The notes: a model not told the origin generated them from the sequence alone. DNA of 64,000 nt from Acidobacteriota bacterium (GCA_039028635.1 JBCCHV010000003.1:1-64000), one strand, 5' to 3'. Shown: positions 26,276 through 37,479, counted from the first letter of the stretch. Numbers and translations: made by a program.

Positions 26276-27431
26276 GGTTGCACTCTCCTCGCTTGAAAGG
26301 TAGCCTAATCGTCACTGTCGTCCCTATTCCTAGTTCGCTTTCGATCGCTAATTGTCCTTGATGCTCGCGCTCGATGATCTTTAGGGCTAAGGGTAGACCC
26401 AAACCTATTCCCCCTCGCCTCTTCTTGAGCGACCTGAATCTCTTGGTTGCGCTTTCCAGCTGAAGTGGATCCATTCCTGTTCCCGTATCAGCAACTGAAA
26501 GCAACAGATGGTCTGGCGGATCCTTCATTGCGTTGACTTCGAGCCGTGCGCCTGAAGTTCTCTCAGACAACGACTCGAATGCGTTAGAGAAGACATTAAC
26601 CAGTGCTCGAACAAGACGGTCCTTGCTGGCCTCGATCTTGATGTCATCTGGGACGTCAAGAACGACTTCTACCTCTGCTCCGTCCAGGTACGCTTCGGCC
26701 TTCTCCTGCGCCAAGCATAGTGCCTCAGCAGCTAAGGAGTGGAAAGACTCCACCTGAAAAACTAGCTCAACGTTACGCGAGTATTCAAGAAGGCTGCTGA
26801 CGAGCGTCTTGAGATAGCGCGACCGGTCTTCAATCTTATCAACGATTTCGAGGATCTCCGGGGCGCCACCACTGTAGCTACCCACTCTGCGTTTGAGCTC
26901 CAGAATCAAGCCTTCCACCGCCGTACGGTAGGTGTTCAGTTCGTGGGCGGTGTCTCCTGCAAGCTCCTCGTAGTGCCTCTCGCCAACGCGGATCGCCGCC
27001 TCGTAGATCCTTTCGGATGTCTCGCCCTCCAGGCTCTTAATGGTCTCGAACGCGAAACGTGCCTGGCGATCCGACTTCTCCGCCGAACTCGTGATTCTTG
27101 CTAGCTTTCGCCTACCTCGCTCAGCTGCCTGGCGGACCCACCTGTTGCGATCTCTAGCAAGCTGCTCAACTAGGCTGTTGGCCGCAGGACGTCTTGCCTC
27201 GACCAGTACCGGAACCACAGCTCTCCTGACCTCCCACTTGGCGTCTACTGCGAGCTTTGCCAGGCCATCGATAATGCGCTCAACGGTATGCTCTGTTGGA
27301 AGGTCTTGAAGCAGCCCGCGAAGATACTCGATCGCAGACAACCTCTCTTGCCAGGACTCGGAGGCGGTCTTTGCCGCGATCTTCTCGAGGATTGCGCTAT
27401 GCCCCTGTCGTTCGTTTCCATCAGTAGCCAT
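26265..27431 (-). CDS. Soluble histidine kinase with N-terminal HEAT-like repeats
   Basis: A 388-aa protein from the ATG at 27431 (GGAAAGAG upstream). No membrane segment, so cytosolic. Residues ~15-115 form HEAT/Armadillo-like helices (LAKLAVDAKWEVRRAVVPVL, then LARDRNRWVRQAAERGR). The dimerisation helix has the H-box AGDTAHELNTYR, with His163 as predicted phospho-site. The ATPase domain has N-box NVFSNAFESL, G1 DTGTGMD and G2 GGIGLGLP. Upstream it overlaps the ATPase gene by 11 bases, and downstream the regulator by 11 bases, a strict three-gene operon. The HEAT part probably senses a protein or nucleic-acid partner, perhaps the ATPase (inference). Confidence 0.88.
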   Translation of the reverse strand: MATDGNERQGHSAILEKIAAKTASESWQERLSAIEYLRGLLQDLPTEHTVERIIDGLAKLAVDAKWEVRRAVVPVLVEARRPAANSLVEQLARDRNRWVRQAAERGRRKLARITSSAEKSDRQARFAFETIKSLEGETSERIYEAAIRVGERHYEELAGDTAHELNTYRTAVEGLILELKRRVGSYSGGAPEILEIVDKIEDRSRYLKTLVSSLLEYSRNVELVFQVESFHSLAAEALCLAQEKAEAYLDGAEVEVVLDVPDDIKIEASKDRLVRALVNVFSNAFESLSERTSGARLEVNAMKDPPDHLLLSVADTGTGMDPLQLESATKRFRSLKKRRGGIGLGLPLALKIIEREHQGQLAIESELGIGTTVTIRLPFKRGECNHGI

Positions 27432-29322
27432 ACCGCTCTTTCCGCTTCTGAAACGCTTCTCTCCCTCCCTCAAGAATCGTCTCGATCTCGTCCTTCACCT
27501 CATCTACCGTTCCTGCTGCCTTAACTGAGGCCCTCCGGCCTGTGGACTGCAAGACAACCACTCGCTGGGCATCGCCCAGGACAGGTACGTTGGGATTGTG
27601 GGTCACGAATATTAGCTGGCGGCGGCCGCTGACACCCCGGATACTCTTGACGATAGTTTCGTAGATGAAGGCATTGTCTAGGTTGTCCTCTGGCTGGTCG
27701 ATCAAGAGCGGGCTGGCGCTCTCCAGCAATAGTATTGGCAGTATCGTGGTGCATTTCTGGCCCGTGGAAAGCACGGTTGAGTCCTTGTAGTCCGGACCAT
27801 CCTTGAGTTCGATAGTAGGGCGGTCGTGAAGGTCGACAGTTTCTACCTCGAACACAGTAGTTGTATCCTTGATCTGAAGGATAAGGCGGTTCGCTCGATC
27901 GGTGTCGATCTCCAGATGGTCTGACAAGGTCTGGGAGTCGCCCCGTTGGACGATACTCGCGAACTCATGCGGCGGAATCCTCTGAACTACTCGATCAACA
28001 ACCTGAGTGTACTTGAATCCCGAACCCTTCATAGCTTCCAGCAACAGACTCCGGTAGGAGTCGGTATTTCCATACTGCTCAATCTGGACGCGGATAGCTG
28101 GAGAGAGCTGTTCAGAAAGCGACTGTGCCACAGTCAAGCGTTCTTCGAATCGATCATCTTTCAAGTCTGACAGCCGGTGGAGTAGTGTCGCTCGGGCCAA
28201 TTCCGTCTGCTGCAATACAGCCTGGCGCTCTTCAAGCCGCTTCTGTTCTTCCTCGAGCTCGGCTTCGCGACGAAGAAGCTGATCGCGTTCCTTTAGCTTG
28301 TCTTTCTCCTTCTCGCGTTCGTCTAGGAGATCTTGGTAGGCTTTCTCCTGCTTGATGTGCAAGGCCGATAGATTGTCAGACTCTTTCTGGAGTTCTTCAC
28401 GCATGCCCTCGAGTAGGCGAGACGCCTCTTGGACCTTTAGGATAAGCTCCTTGGCGCTATCGGTGAGTATGTCTTTTATCCGCTGAAGCCGCGTGCCATT
28501 CGGTCCGCTAAGTATGCGTTCGTGTATCAGCTCACTTATGGACGCGGGCAAATCGGTGAGGCCTCTGCTGAGCCTTTCAGTCTCGTCCGACAGAATCTCG
28601 TCAAGCCGGTTGAGAGCGCGTGTCTCCTGATCTCGAAGGGCCTTGCCTTGACTCGCTTGACGGAGGACTTTTCCTTCTTCATCGCCCGCTTCAATCTTGT
28701 GAGCTTTGAGTTTTTCCGAGACTTCAGGCAGAGCGGATAATTTCTCTCTAAGGCCTGTGATGTCGCCTCGAAGCTTGAGGATCTTCTCTGCGTTCTCTCG
28801 TAGTTCCGATTCAAGTCGTTGAATCTGCCTAGTGATCTCACTGATTTTCTCTTCGACGAACTTATCGATGAGCTTTAGCTGAAAGAGTGGATCGTTTGCG
28901 ATTTCCTCGACCTGGTTCTGGCTATAGAAATCGGCTGAGAAGATCGTGCCCCTCCCTATCTCGATTCCTACCGGGTCGCCGGCAGAGTTCATGACTAGCG
29001 AAGTCCCATCGGCATCTTTCCGAACTCTATAGCGGATGTCGTCGCGGGTCTCGACCTCTAGCTCGACCTGTCCGCCCTGGAGGTTGGCGGTGATGAGCTT
29101 GTCGACTCTACGATAGTGGGCGGAAGAATCTGTCTGATCCGGCATGTGATCGAGCGTCCAGCGCAGGACTTCGAGCACTGTTGTCTTTCCCGCACCTCTT
29201 CCTCCGATTAGGCAGTTCAAACCATCCTTGAACTCGACGTCTAACCCATCGAGGAAGCCTCCCTTGACTCGTATGCTACGTATCCGATGGAAGGCATTCG
29301 AAGTAGGCTCAATCCCGATCAT
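27421..29322 (-). CDS. SMC/RecN-like ABC-type ATPase
   Basis: A 633-aa protein. Walker A GGRGAGKTT at residues ~40-48. A long coiled-coil middle (about 150-420) is rich in Glu, Lys and Leu. The C-terminal lobe has ABC signature LSTGQKC (~516), Walker B PLLIDQPEDNLDN (~540) and the switch His in FVTHNPNVPVLG. This is the two-lobed head plus coiled coil of SMC/RecN/RecF-type ATPases and resembles the ATPase part of TrlF-type proteins, but no PHP or nuclease domain is attached. GGAAG lies 6 bases before the ATG. First gene of the operon with the HEAT kinase and regulator. Probably binds DNA or DNA ends and hydrolyses ATP. Confidence 0.85.
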   Translation of the reverse strand: MIGIEPTSNAFHRIRSIRVKGGFLDGLDVEFKDGLNCLIGGRGAGKTTVLEVLRWTLDHMPDQTDSSAHYRRVDKLITANLQGGQVELEVETRDDIRYRVRKDADGTSLVMNSAGDPVGIEIGRGTIFSADFYSQNQVEEIANDPLFQLKLIDKFVEEKISEITRQIQRLESELRENAEKILKLRGDITGLREKLSALPEVSEKLKAHKIEAGDEEGKVLRQASQGKALRDQETRALNRLDEILSDETERLSRGLTDLPASISELIHERILSGPNGTRLQRIKDILTDSAKELILKVQEASRLLEGMREELQKESDNLSALHIKQEKAYQDLLDEREKEKDKLKERDQLLRREAELEEEQKRLEERQAVLQQTELARATLLHRLSDLKDDRFEERLTVAQSLSEQLSPAIRVQIEQYGNTDSYRSLLLEAMKGSGFKYTQVVDRVVQRIPPHEFASIVQRGDSQTLSDHLEIDTDRANRLILQIKDTTTVFEVETVDLHDRPTIELKDGPDYKDSTVLSTGQKCTTILPILLLESASPLLIDQPEDNLDNAFIYETIVKSIRGVSGRRQLIFVTHNPNVPVLGDAQRVVVLQSTGRRASVKAAGTVDEVKDEIETILEGGREAFQKRKERYGY

Positions 29323-29747
29323 GCAAGCTTCCGATCATTCAGCTTGGGTGCGTTGCTGGTTCGCGGCTGTCGCCGCAGTCGATCGACCTATTCGGCTCCT
29401 AGTCGCTGGTTGGAGGAAGATTCTAACGCAGGGAGATCGGCAGATCAGGTTCCTGTCTTGGTCGGTCCCCCGAGGGCTACCCAGGATCGTCTTCACTCTG
29501 TTCGATGCGTTGGTCGAGCCCTCGGCTCGGCCGGCTGGCAGAGGAGTTCCCTCAAGATGCGGACGACGATTCACGGCGGGGATTGCTGGACGTCACGCCA
29601 ACTTGACGTCCAGCCGATCTGTCCAACGTCGCAGGACCCGGAGCGGAGTACGACAGACTGCGATGGTCCCTCCGCCGAGGTGGTTACTCAGCGGTTACTC
29701 TGGAGAGGTCTTCTGAGGCTTGAGTTGCTGTAAACTTTTGATTCTAA
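29323..29747. other. Intergenic region upstream of the ATPase operon
   Basis: 425 bases between the ATPase operon and the tRNA fragment. Frames on both strands lack protein-like composition and none has a good start site. It must contain the operon promoter; no unambiguous boxes identified. Confidence 0.4.
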
Positions 29748-29802
29748 TGGAGCCGACGGCCGGATTTGAACCGGCGACCTGCTGATTACGAATCAGCAGG
29801 TC
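29748..29802 (-). tRNA. tRNA-Thr(CGU) 3' fragment (not functional)
   Basis: On the minus strand the sequence has an anticodon arm GCTGA-TTCGTAA-TCAGC (anticodon CGT), variable loop AGGTC, a T-arm GCCGG-TTCAAAT-CCGGC, and an acceptor 3' strand ending CGTCGGC-T-CCA. The D-arm and 5' acceptor strand are absent; leuS sequence begins only 15 bases away. Such 3' tRNA pieces are typical attachment-site relics of tRNA-targeting integrases. The bases flanking the anticodon arm extend it to a perfect 10-bp hairpin (29776-29785 with 29793-29802), which could now help terminate leuS transcripts. Confidence 0.85.
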
Positions 29803-29817
29803 AGCTTGCCCACGCCC

Positions 29818-32283
<2,466 letters not shown>

Positions 32284-32434
32284 GATGGCACCTGGGTTCG
32301 ATTTATTCGACTTGAAGAGTGGCTATTGGGAATGGATTCGAGCTCTTCCACGGATACGCGGGGCCAGGGGCTTGCTTTCGCGGAGGAGCGAAGGGTGATT
32401 CTATGGCACGCGGGGTGATGAGCGCTGCTGCAGG

Positions 32435-32661
32435 GCGCGTGGAGCGCCATGGGGACCTCAGTCCCAGCGCTTCGCTCGACGCCCGCGTGGGCCTGTCTCG
32501 GGGCCGTTGCGTTGCTGGGGGGCGCGTGGAGAGCCATGGGGACCTCGACCCAGCGCTTCGCTCGACGCCCGCGTGGGCCTGTCTCAGGGCCGTTGCGTTG
32601 CTGGGGGGGCGCGTGGAGCGCCATGGGGGCCTCGACCCAGCGCTTCGCTCGACGCCCGCGA
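32435..32661. repeat. 87-bp tandem repeat, about 2.6 copies
   Basis: Units begin GCGCGTGGAG at 32435, 32522 and 32609, an exact period of 87 bases. They contain AGCGCTTCGCTCGACGCCCG. Copies differ at only a few bases. The last copy passes into the inverted hairpin element. Although 87 is divisible by 3, no frame has a convincing start or composition. Confidence 0.8.
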
Positions 32662-33115
32662 GGTCAACCTCGGACTCCGGACGGTCCGTGGGAGAGCGGA
32701 GGCAGAACTCGCCTTCGGCTCAGACAGATGCCTCCGCTTTTTCTCCCACGGACCTGGAGTCGGACTTCCAAGATCTTGCCCGCGGGCTGACGCTCCGCTT
32801 CTGGGTCGAGGGCCCCATGGCTGGACCGATATCTCCATCACACTGAGGTTGAGGAATCGCCTGCAGTTCCCTCATTTCGAGTGCGCTACTCGAAGAAAGA
32901 CCGGGGGCGAAAAAAGAAGCCCGCACAAGACCAACCGGAGGTCTCGGTTCGGTTGCCCCAGAGCGGAGCGTCAGCCCGCGAGCACCGGCCGCGACAGTCC
33001 GAGGCTCGGCCCGTGGAGGATGAGCGGAGGCATCTGTTTGAGCCGCAGGCGAGTTGTGCCGCCGCCCGGAACGGGCCGATTCGCAGGTCACCAGAGGCCC
33101 TCGCGGGCGTCGAGC
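32641..33115. repeat. Pair of inverted ~165-bp structured repeats
   Basis: Copy A (32641-32805, plus sense) and copy B (about 33115-32950, read on the minus strand) share the order CTCGACGCCCGCGAGG, AACTCGCCT.CGGCTCA, ACAGATGCCTCCGCT and GCGGGCTGACGCTCCGCT. Within copy A a long hairpin pairs GGTCCGTGGGAGA and GCGGAGGCA with TGCCTCCGC and TCTCCCACGGACC. In copy B the outer stem sequence differs but still pairs (CGGCCCGT with ACGGGCCG), so pairing rather than sequence is kept. Confidence 0.7.
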
Positions 33116-33178
33116 GGAGCTCCTGGGGTGACCGGGCCGAGACCGGCCCAGCAAGCCACCAACTTGGGCTCGTCCCGT

Positions 33179-34588
33179 CTAGAAACCTTCCGAGGCCAGA
33201 CTCCAGGGGGACTCGACCATGTCGAGGAAGCAGCGCCAGAGGGCGTCGGTGGAGCCTTTCTCTTCGCCTTCGAGGACGCCGTAGCGGCGAAAGATCTCCT
33301 GGACCCCGACGGTGACGATGGAGCGGGCGTCGGCGTCGACCGCCTCGGGCTTCCACTGCGGTGCCAGCTCATGGCTGACGGCGATGACGCCGCCGGGGCT
33401 GACCAAGGGGTCGGGCACGAACCAGATGCGCTCGGAGGTGAGGTCGTCGAGGGCGGCGCGGCGGGCGGTTTCGCCGGCATCGCTGATCGGTACCTGGTCG
33501 TTGCCGGCGCCGAGTACGAGGCGGAGCTTGCCACCGGCGGCGACGCCATCGGCGAGGATCCGAGCGCGGCTGCGCTTCTCTTCGCCCCCCTTGGGCGCCG
33601 ACGACAACCAGCCCGTGGAGCCACCGTTGGGCGATAGGACCGCGACGTTCGAGAGGGCGAGGGCGTCGGCCTCGCTGGTCAGGATGCGTCCGGCAGCGTG
33701 CAAGCGGCGCAAGACCTGGCGGTAGGTGTCGCGGACGTCTTCGGCGGCCTTCGACACCAGCACCTCGATGCGATCGCGAAGGTCACCCTTCTCGAAGGCC
33801 CAGTCGTAGATCCAGACCTCGGCTCCCTCGTTGAGGTCGAGGTCGGCGAGCAGCGGCAAGCCGACTTTGCCGGCGCCGATCACCAGGATCGGCAAGGCCC
33901 CGAGGGGCTGCTTGCGCCCTCCGGGGCCCGCGGCGAGCTCCCCGAGGGCGCGCAGCTCGATCACCGCCTGACGCAGGCCGGCGACCACCCCGGCGGCGGT
34001 CGCCTCGCCGGTGTCGCGCAGGCAGCCGTTGCCGATGGTGAAGCGAGTCGCGAACTCCATCCACTTGAGCTCGCGGCTCCCCACCCCCATGTCCTTCGAG
34101 CCGATGTACTCGCCGGCGAGGCGCTGCAGCAGCAGCCCGTGGCAGAGCAGGCGGCGCGGGGTGAGGAAGCGCCGCCGGTTGGCGGCGGCGGTCAGCTCGG
34201 GCTTGTGGGGAGTCCAGACGACACCCTTGCCGCCCTGCCAGCCGAAAAGACCGCGGGCCTCCGTTTCGTCCGGCGGCAGGCACTCCTCCGCCCGACGCAG
34301 CAGGGAGTTCTTGAGATACATCGCCTCGGCCAGCTCCACTGCCTCGTGCAGCGCCGCCTGTTGACGGGCGCCATGGGAGGCGCGCTGCGCTCCCTGGTAG
34401 AGGCGGGTGCCGCCGAGGGCCGGCCAGCCACCACCCCAGTTGCGGCGGCAGAGGGCAACGCACGAGTAGATGTGCTCGTCCGGATCCGGCGAGCTGTCGT
34501 CGACCGCCTCGAAGACCTCGCAATCGCCGATGCGACGCGGGGCCGGAAACCGCAGGGTCGACAGATTCTCCTCGAGCGTCTCGAACAT
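33179..34588 (-). CDS. Glu/Leu/Phe/Val dehydrogenase-family protein
   Basis: A 469-aa predicted NAD(P)-dependent amino-acid dehydrogenase. Family signs: PALGGTRLY near residue 60 (the glycine-rich substrate loop), a region of conserved Lys (YLKNSLLRRAEE), and EYIGSKDMGVGSRELKWM with the Asp typical of the ELFV dimer domain. The Rossmann fold starts ALPILVIGAGKVGLPLLADL, and LVLGAGNDQVP resembles the conserved GAAN.Q segment. It is longer and more divergent than leucine or glutamate dehydrogenases, and the exact substrate-lysine motif (GGGKGG-like) is only approximated by WQGGKGVVWTPHK. Substrate unknown; oxidative deamination of a branched or aromatic amino acid is likely. Appears monocistronic. 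Confidence 0.75.
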   Translation of the reverse strand: MFETLEENLSTLRFPAPRRIGDCEVFEAVDDSSPDPDEHIYSCVALCRRNWGGGWPALGGTRLYQGAQRASHGARQQAALHEAVELAEAMYLKNSLLRRAEECLPPDETEARGLFGWQGGKGVVWTPHKPELTAAANRRRFLTPRRLLCHGLLLQRLAGEYIGSKDMGVGSRELKWMEFATRFTIGNGCLRDTGEATAAGVVAGLRQAVIELRALGELAAGPGGRKQPLGALPILVIGAGKVGLPLLADLDLNEGAEVWIYDWAFEKGDLRDRIEVLVSKAAEDVRDTYRQVLRRLHAAGRILTSEADALALSNVAVLSPNGGSTGWLSSAPKGGEEKRSRARILADGVAAGGKLRLVLGAGNDQVPISDAGETARRAALDDLTSERIWFVPDPLVSPGGVIAVSHELAPQWKPEAVDADARSIVTVGVQEIFRRYGVLEGEEKGSTDALWRCFLDMVESPWSLASEGF

Positions 34589-34868
34589 GGCGCTACCTCG
34601 CTGACGATGGCGGGGGAATTCCCCCGGTGCGAATAGGCGGAACCGGCGAGGTCGCAGACGAACCCCGCGCGGCCTGCCGATGGGCGGTTCCGAGAGTTCT
34701 ACGGGCGATACCGGAGAAAAGATTCTATTTTTTCAATACAAAGAGAATCAATCCTTCCAGCGAGCGCTCTCGGCCGCCCCAAGGTAGCAGATTCGGGACG
34801 ATGGCGGGGAGGACGAAGCTCCATGGCAAAGACCCTCGAGCCGGCCCCGAGTCGGACCAGGAATGGCG

Positions 34869-35477
34869 CTAGGACACCTCCGCCAGACGACCACGCTCGG
34901 CTAGGAGGCTGGTCCGCAACCGCCGCAGGCCGAACAGGATGCGGCTCTTCACGGTCCCCAACGGCAGCGCGAGGCGTTCGGCGACTTGGCGGTGGGAAAG
35001 GTCGCCGAAGAAGGCCAAGCGAATGACCTCTTCCTGCGCCGCCGGCAGCTCTGCAAGGGCGGCCTCGAGGAGGTCGGCGGTCTCGCGCTCGAAGAGCGCC
35101 CGAATCGGCTCCGGCGGACTCGGCCGGCGCAGCTCGTCGCGCTGGAGAGCCTCTTCGCGACGCCCCCGGGCGGTGCCCGAGCGCAGGGCATCGAGGGCCC
35201 GCGAACGGGCGATCAGCAAAAGCCAGCCGCGCGCCGTGGCGCGGCGGGGCTCGAAGGTGTCGGCGGTGCGCCAGACCTGCCAGGCGACCTCTTGAAAAAC
35301 CTCTTCGGCGACGCCGCCCTCTCCCACCAGGCGACGCAAGAACTGCAAGACGAAAGAACGATACCGGCCGAGGAAGGCGTCGAGGGCGGCCTCGTCGCCG
35401 CCGCCGATGCGCTCGACGAGACCATCGTCCGTCCAGTCGTCGAAAGAAACCAGATTCGCAGCTTGGGACCACTCCAT
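34869..35477 (-). CDS. ECF-type RNA polymerase sigma factor
   Basis: A 202-aa sigma-70 family protein. Sigma region 2 at ~25-95 (LQFLRRLVGEGGVAEEVFQE, then AWQVWRTADTFEPRRATARG, WLLLIARSRALDALR). Region 4 at ~130-190 (ALAELPAAQEEVIRLAFFGD, then LSHRQVAERLALPLGTVKSR). This directs RNA polymerase to alternative promoters. Start chosen at 35477 for GGAGGA at 6 bases; the frame is open 22 codons further. No anti-sigma factor gene follows on the minus strand. The winged-helix/TPR regulator gene diverges from it on the right. Confidence 0.92.
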   Translation of the reverse strand: MEWSQAANLVSFDDWTDDGLVERIGGGDEAALDAFLGRYRSFVLQFLRRLVGEGGVAEEVFQEVAWQVWRTADTFEPRRATARGWLLLIARSRALDALRSGTARGRREEALQRDELRRPSPPEPIRALFERETADLLEAALAELPAAQEEVIRLAFFGDLSHRQVAERLALPLGTVKSRILFGLRRLRTSLLAERGRLAEVS

Positions 35478-35651
35478 CTCACGTCCTCCGGCTCCGCGGG
35501 TGATGAGTCCGTGGGCCGGCGTGCCTGATACACTGCCTTCCAACCCACCGACATCCCCTCGAAGCTGACGTGGAGCAAAATAGGTGGCCCTCCCCGCTCG
35601 AGTCCTCAGAGCCAGTCCAAAGTTCCCTCAACGGAATTTCAAAGCCGTAAC

Positions 35652-37406
35652 ATGAAGCAGGAAAAGAACTTCTACGAGTTCGGATCGTTCCGTTTAGATC
35701 CCTCGGGAGGGCTCTTGACGTGCCAGGGGGAGCCGGTGGGGTTGACCCCGAAGGCCTTCGACACGCTGCAGCTCCTGGTGGAGCGAAGGGGTGAGGTGCT
35801 GTCGAAGGAGGAGATGCTGGAGTCGCTCTGGCCGGGGTCCTTTGTCGAGGAATCGAACCTCTCCCAGAACATCTACACCCTGCGCAAGGCCCTCGGCGAG
35901 CAGCGCGCCTTCATCGAGACGCTGCCGCGACGGGGCTATCGCTTCGTCGGACCGGTGCGCGAAGGCAGCGCCGATGCGCCGGCGGCGGCAGTGCCCGATT
36001 CCCTGGCCGTGCTGCCCTTCACCGCCCTCACGGACCAGCCCGAAGACCGCTACCTCGGCCTCGGTCTGGCGGACGCGGTGATCACCCGCATGACCCAGCT
36101 GCAGCGCTTCGTGGTGCGGCCCACCAGCGCCATTCGCCCCTGGCTCGAGCGCAATGATGGACCGGTGGCGGCAGGCCAGGCGCTCGGCGTCGATGCCGTG
36201 CTCGAGGGCACCCTGCAGCGCTCCGGCAGCGACATTCGGGTGACCGCCCAACTGGTGCGGGTCAGCGACGGCGTGCCGCTGTGGGCGGAGACCTTCGATG
36301 GCGACGACGCCAGCGTCTTCGAGCTGCAGGATTCGATCTCGCGTCGCCTCGCCGGCTCACTGGTGCGGCACTGGACCCTGCAGGACGAGGAGCGCCTGTC
36401 GCGGCGCGAGAGCACCGCCGTGCCGGCGGCCTTCCAGGCCTATGTCAAGGGACGCTACTACTGGAACAAGCGCTCCGGCAGCGCCCTCACCAAGGCCATC
36501 GCCTGCTTTCGCGAAGCGCTGCAGCACGATCCGGCCTACGCCGCCGCTTTCTCGGGCATCGCCGACTGCTATGGGCTGCTGCCGATTCACGGCAGCCGGC
36601 CGCCCTGGGAGTGCTTTCCGCAGGCCCGCGAGGCCGCCGAGCGCGCCCTCGCCCTGGAGCCGTCCCTCGCCGAGGCCCACACCTCCCGCGCCTACGTGCA
36701 CTTCTTTTTCGACAGGGACTGGTCGGCGGCGGAAGAGGAGTTCCTGCGCGCCCTCGAGCTCAACAGCGACTACCCCACCGGCTACCACTGGTACTCCTAC
36801 TATCTGAGCGCCATGGGGCGCCACGACGAGGCCATCGACCGCGCCCGACGCGCCCTTGAGCTCGACCCCAGCTCGCTGGTGATCAACACCGACCTGGCGC
36901 TGGTCTACTACTTCGCGCGCCGCTTCGAGCAGGCCGAGGCCCACGCCAGCGAGGCCCTCGAGCTCGATCCCGCGTTCTCCTACGGCTGCTTCGCCCTCGC
37001 CCACACCTATCAGCAGCAGGGTCGCCTCGACCGCGCTGTCGACACCTTCCGCCAGGGGGTGGAGCGCTCCGGCGGCAGCACCACCATGCTGGCCTCCTGG
37101 GCCCAGGCCCTGGCAGCGGCCGGTCGCCAGGAGGAAGCGCACGAGGTGATGGCGCGCCTCGAGGAGCGCGGCCAACGCAGCTACGTGGATCCCTTCCACC
37201 GCGGCCTGATCGAGCTCGCCTTCGGGCACCACGATCGCGCCCTCGAACAGTTTCGGGCGGCCTGTGAAGACCGCTCTCGCTTTGTCGTGCTGTTGGGGGT
37301 CTGGCCGGTTTCCGACGCCCTGCGCCAGGAGCCGGGCTGGAGGGACTTGCTGGGAAAGGTCGGGCTGCCGGCGGAAGGCGCCGGCGGATTCGATCCGGAA
37401 AACTGA
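35652..37406 (+). CDS. Winged-helix regulator with TolB-like and TPR domains
   Basis: A 584-aa protein. Residues ~8-105 are a Trans_reg_C winged helix (YEFGSFRLDPSGGLL..., ending FIETLPRRGYRFVGPV). Residues ~118-250 match the FlgO/TolB-like module (SLAVLPFTALTDQPEDRYLG, then GQALGVDAVLEGTLQRSGSD). Residues 270-560 carry at least six TPR units (for example HDPAYAAAFSGIADCYGLLP). Unlike the regulator at the left edge it has no membrane segment, so it is cytosolic. Such proteins are abundant in Acidobacteria; targets unknown. Divergent from the ECF sigma gene across 170 bases. Confidence 0.9.
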   Translation: MKQEKNFYEFGSFRLDPSGGLLTCQGEPVGLTPKAFDTLQLLVERRGEVLSKEEMLESLWPGSFVEESNLSQNIYTLRKALGEQRAFIETLPRRGYRFVGPVREGSADAPAAAVPDSLAVLPFTALTDQPEDRYLGLGLADAVITRMTQLQRFVVRPTSAIRPWLERNDGPVAAGQALGVDAVLEGTLQRSGSDIRVTAQLVRVSDGVPLWAETFDGDDASVFELQDSISRRLAGSLVRHWTLQDEERLSRRESTAVPAAFQAYVKGRYYWNKRSGSALTKAIACFREALQHDPAYAAAFSGIADCYGLLPIHGSRPPWECFPQAREAAERALALEPSLAEAHTSRAYVHFFFDRDWSAAEEEFLRALELNSDYPTGYHWYSYYLSAMGRHDEAIDRARRALELDPSSLVINTDLALVYYFARRFEQAEAHASEALELDPAFSYGCFALAHTYQQQGRLDRAVDTFRQGVERSGGSTTMLASWAQALAAAGRQEEAHEVMARLEERGQRSYVDPFHRGLIELAFGHHDRALEQFRAACEDRSRFVVLLGVWPVSDALRQEPGWRDLLGKVGLPAEGAGGFDPEN

Positions 37407-37440
37407 TCGCCCTCGCAGGCGGAAGAGCGAGCTTCAGAAG

Positions 37441-37471
37441 GCCGGGAAGGCGGCCAGGCTGCCTCCCCGGC
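37441..37471. terminator. Hairpin between convergent genes
   Basis: GCCGGGAAGGCGGCC at 37441-37455 pairs with GGCTGCCTCCCCGGC at 37457-37471 (13 of 15 positions). It sits between the stop codons of two convergent genes, so it probably terminates both. There is no U-tract. Confidence 0.55.
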
Positions 37472-37479
37472 GACAACCC

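Larger units (their letters stand above)
32284..33178. other. Repeat-rich intergenic region upstream of leuS
   Basis: An 895-base gap between leuS and the 3' end of the dehydrogenase-like gene, both on the minus strand. No gene is supported. It contains an 87-bp tandem repeat (32435-32661) and two inverted copies of a ~165-bp hairpin element (32641-33115), each listed separately. The leuS promoter must lie near 32284-32420 but was not pinned down. Confidence 0.6.

Noticed and set aside
18531-29802. A complete prophage or integrative conjugative element
   Set aside because: No capsid, tail, terminase, relaxase or type IV secretion genes are present; only integrases, IS remnants and cargo-like genes.
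33698-34636. 312-codon plus-strand ORF over the dehydrogenase-like gene
   Set aside because: Antisense shadow; the minus-strand protein has Rossmann and substrate-domain motifs.
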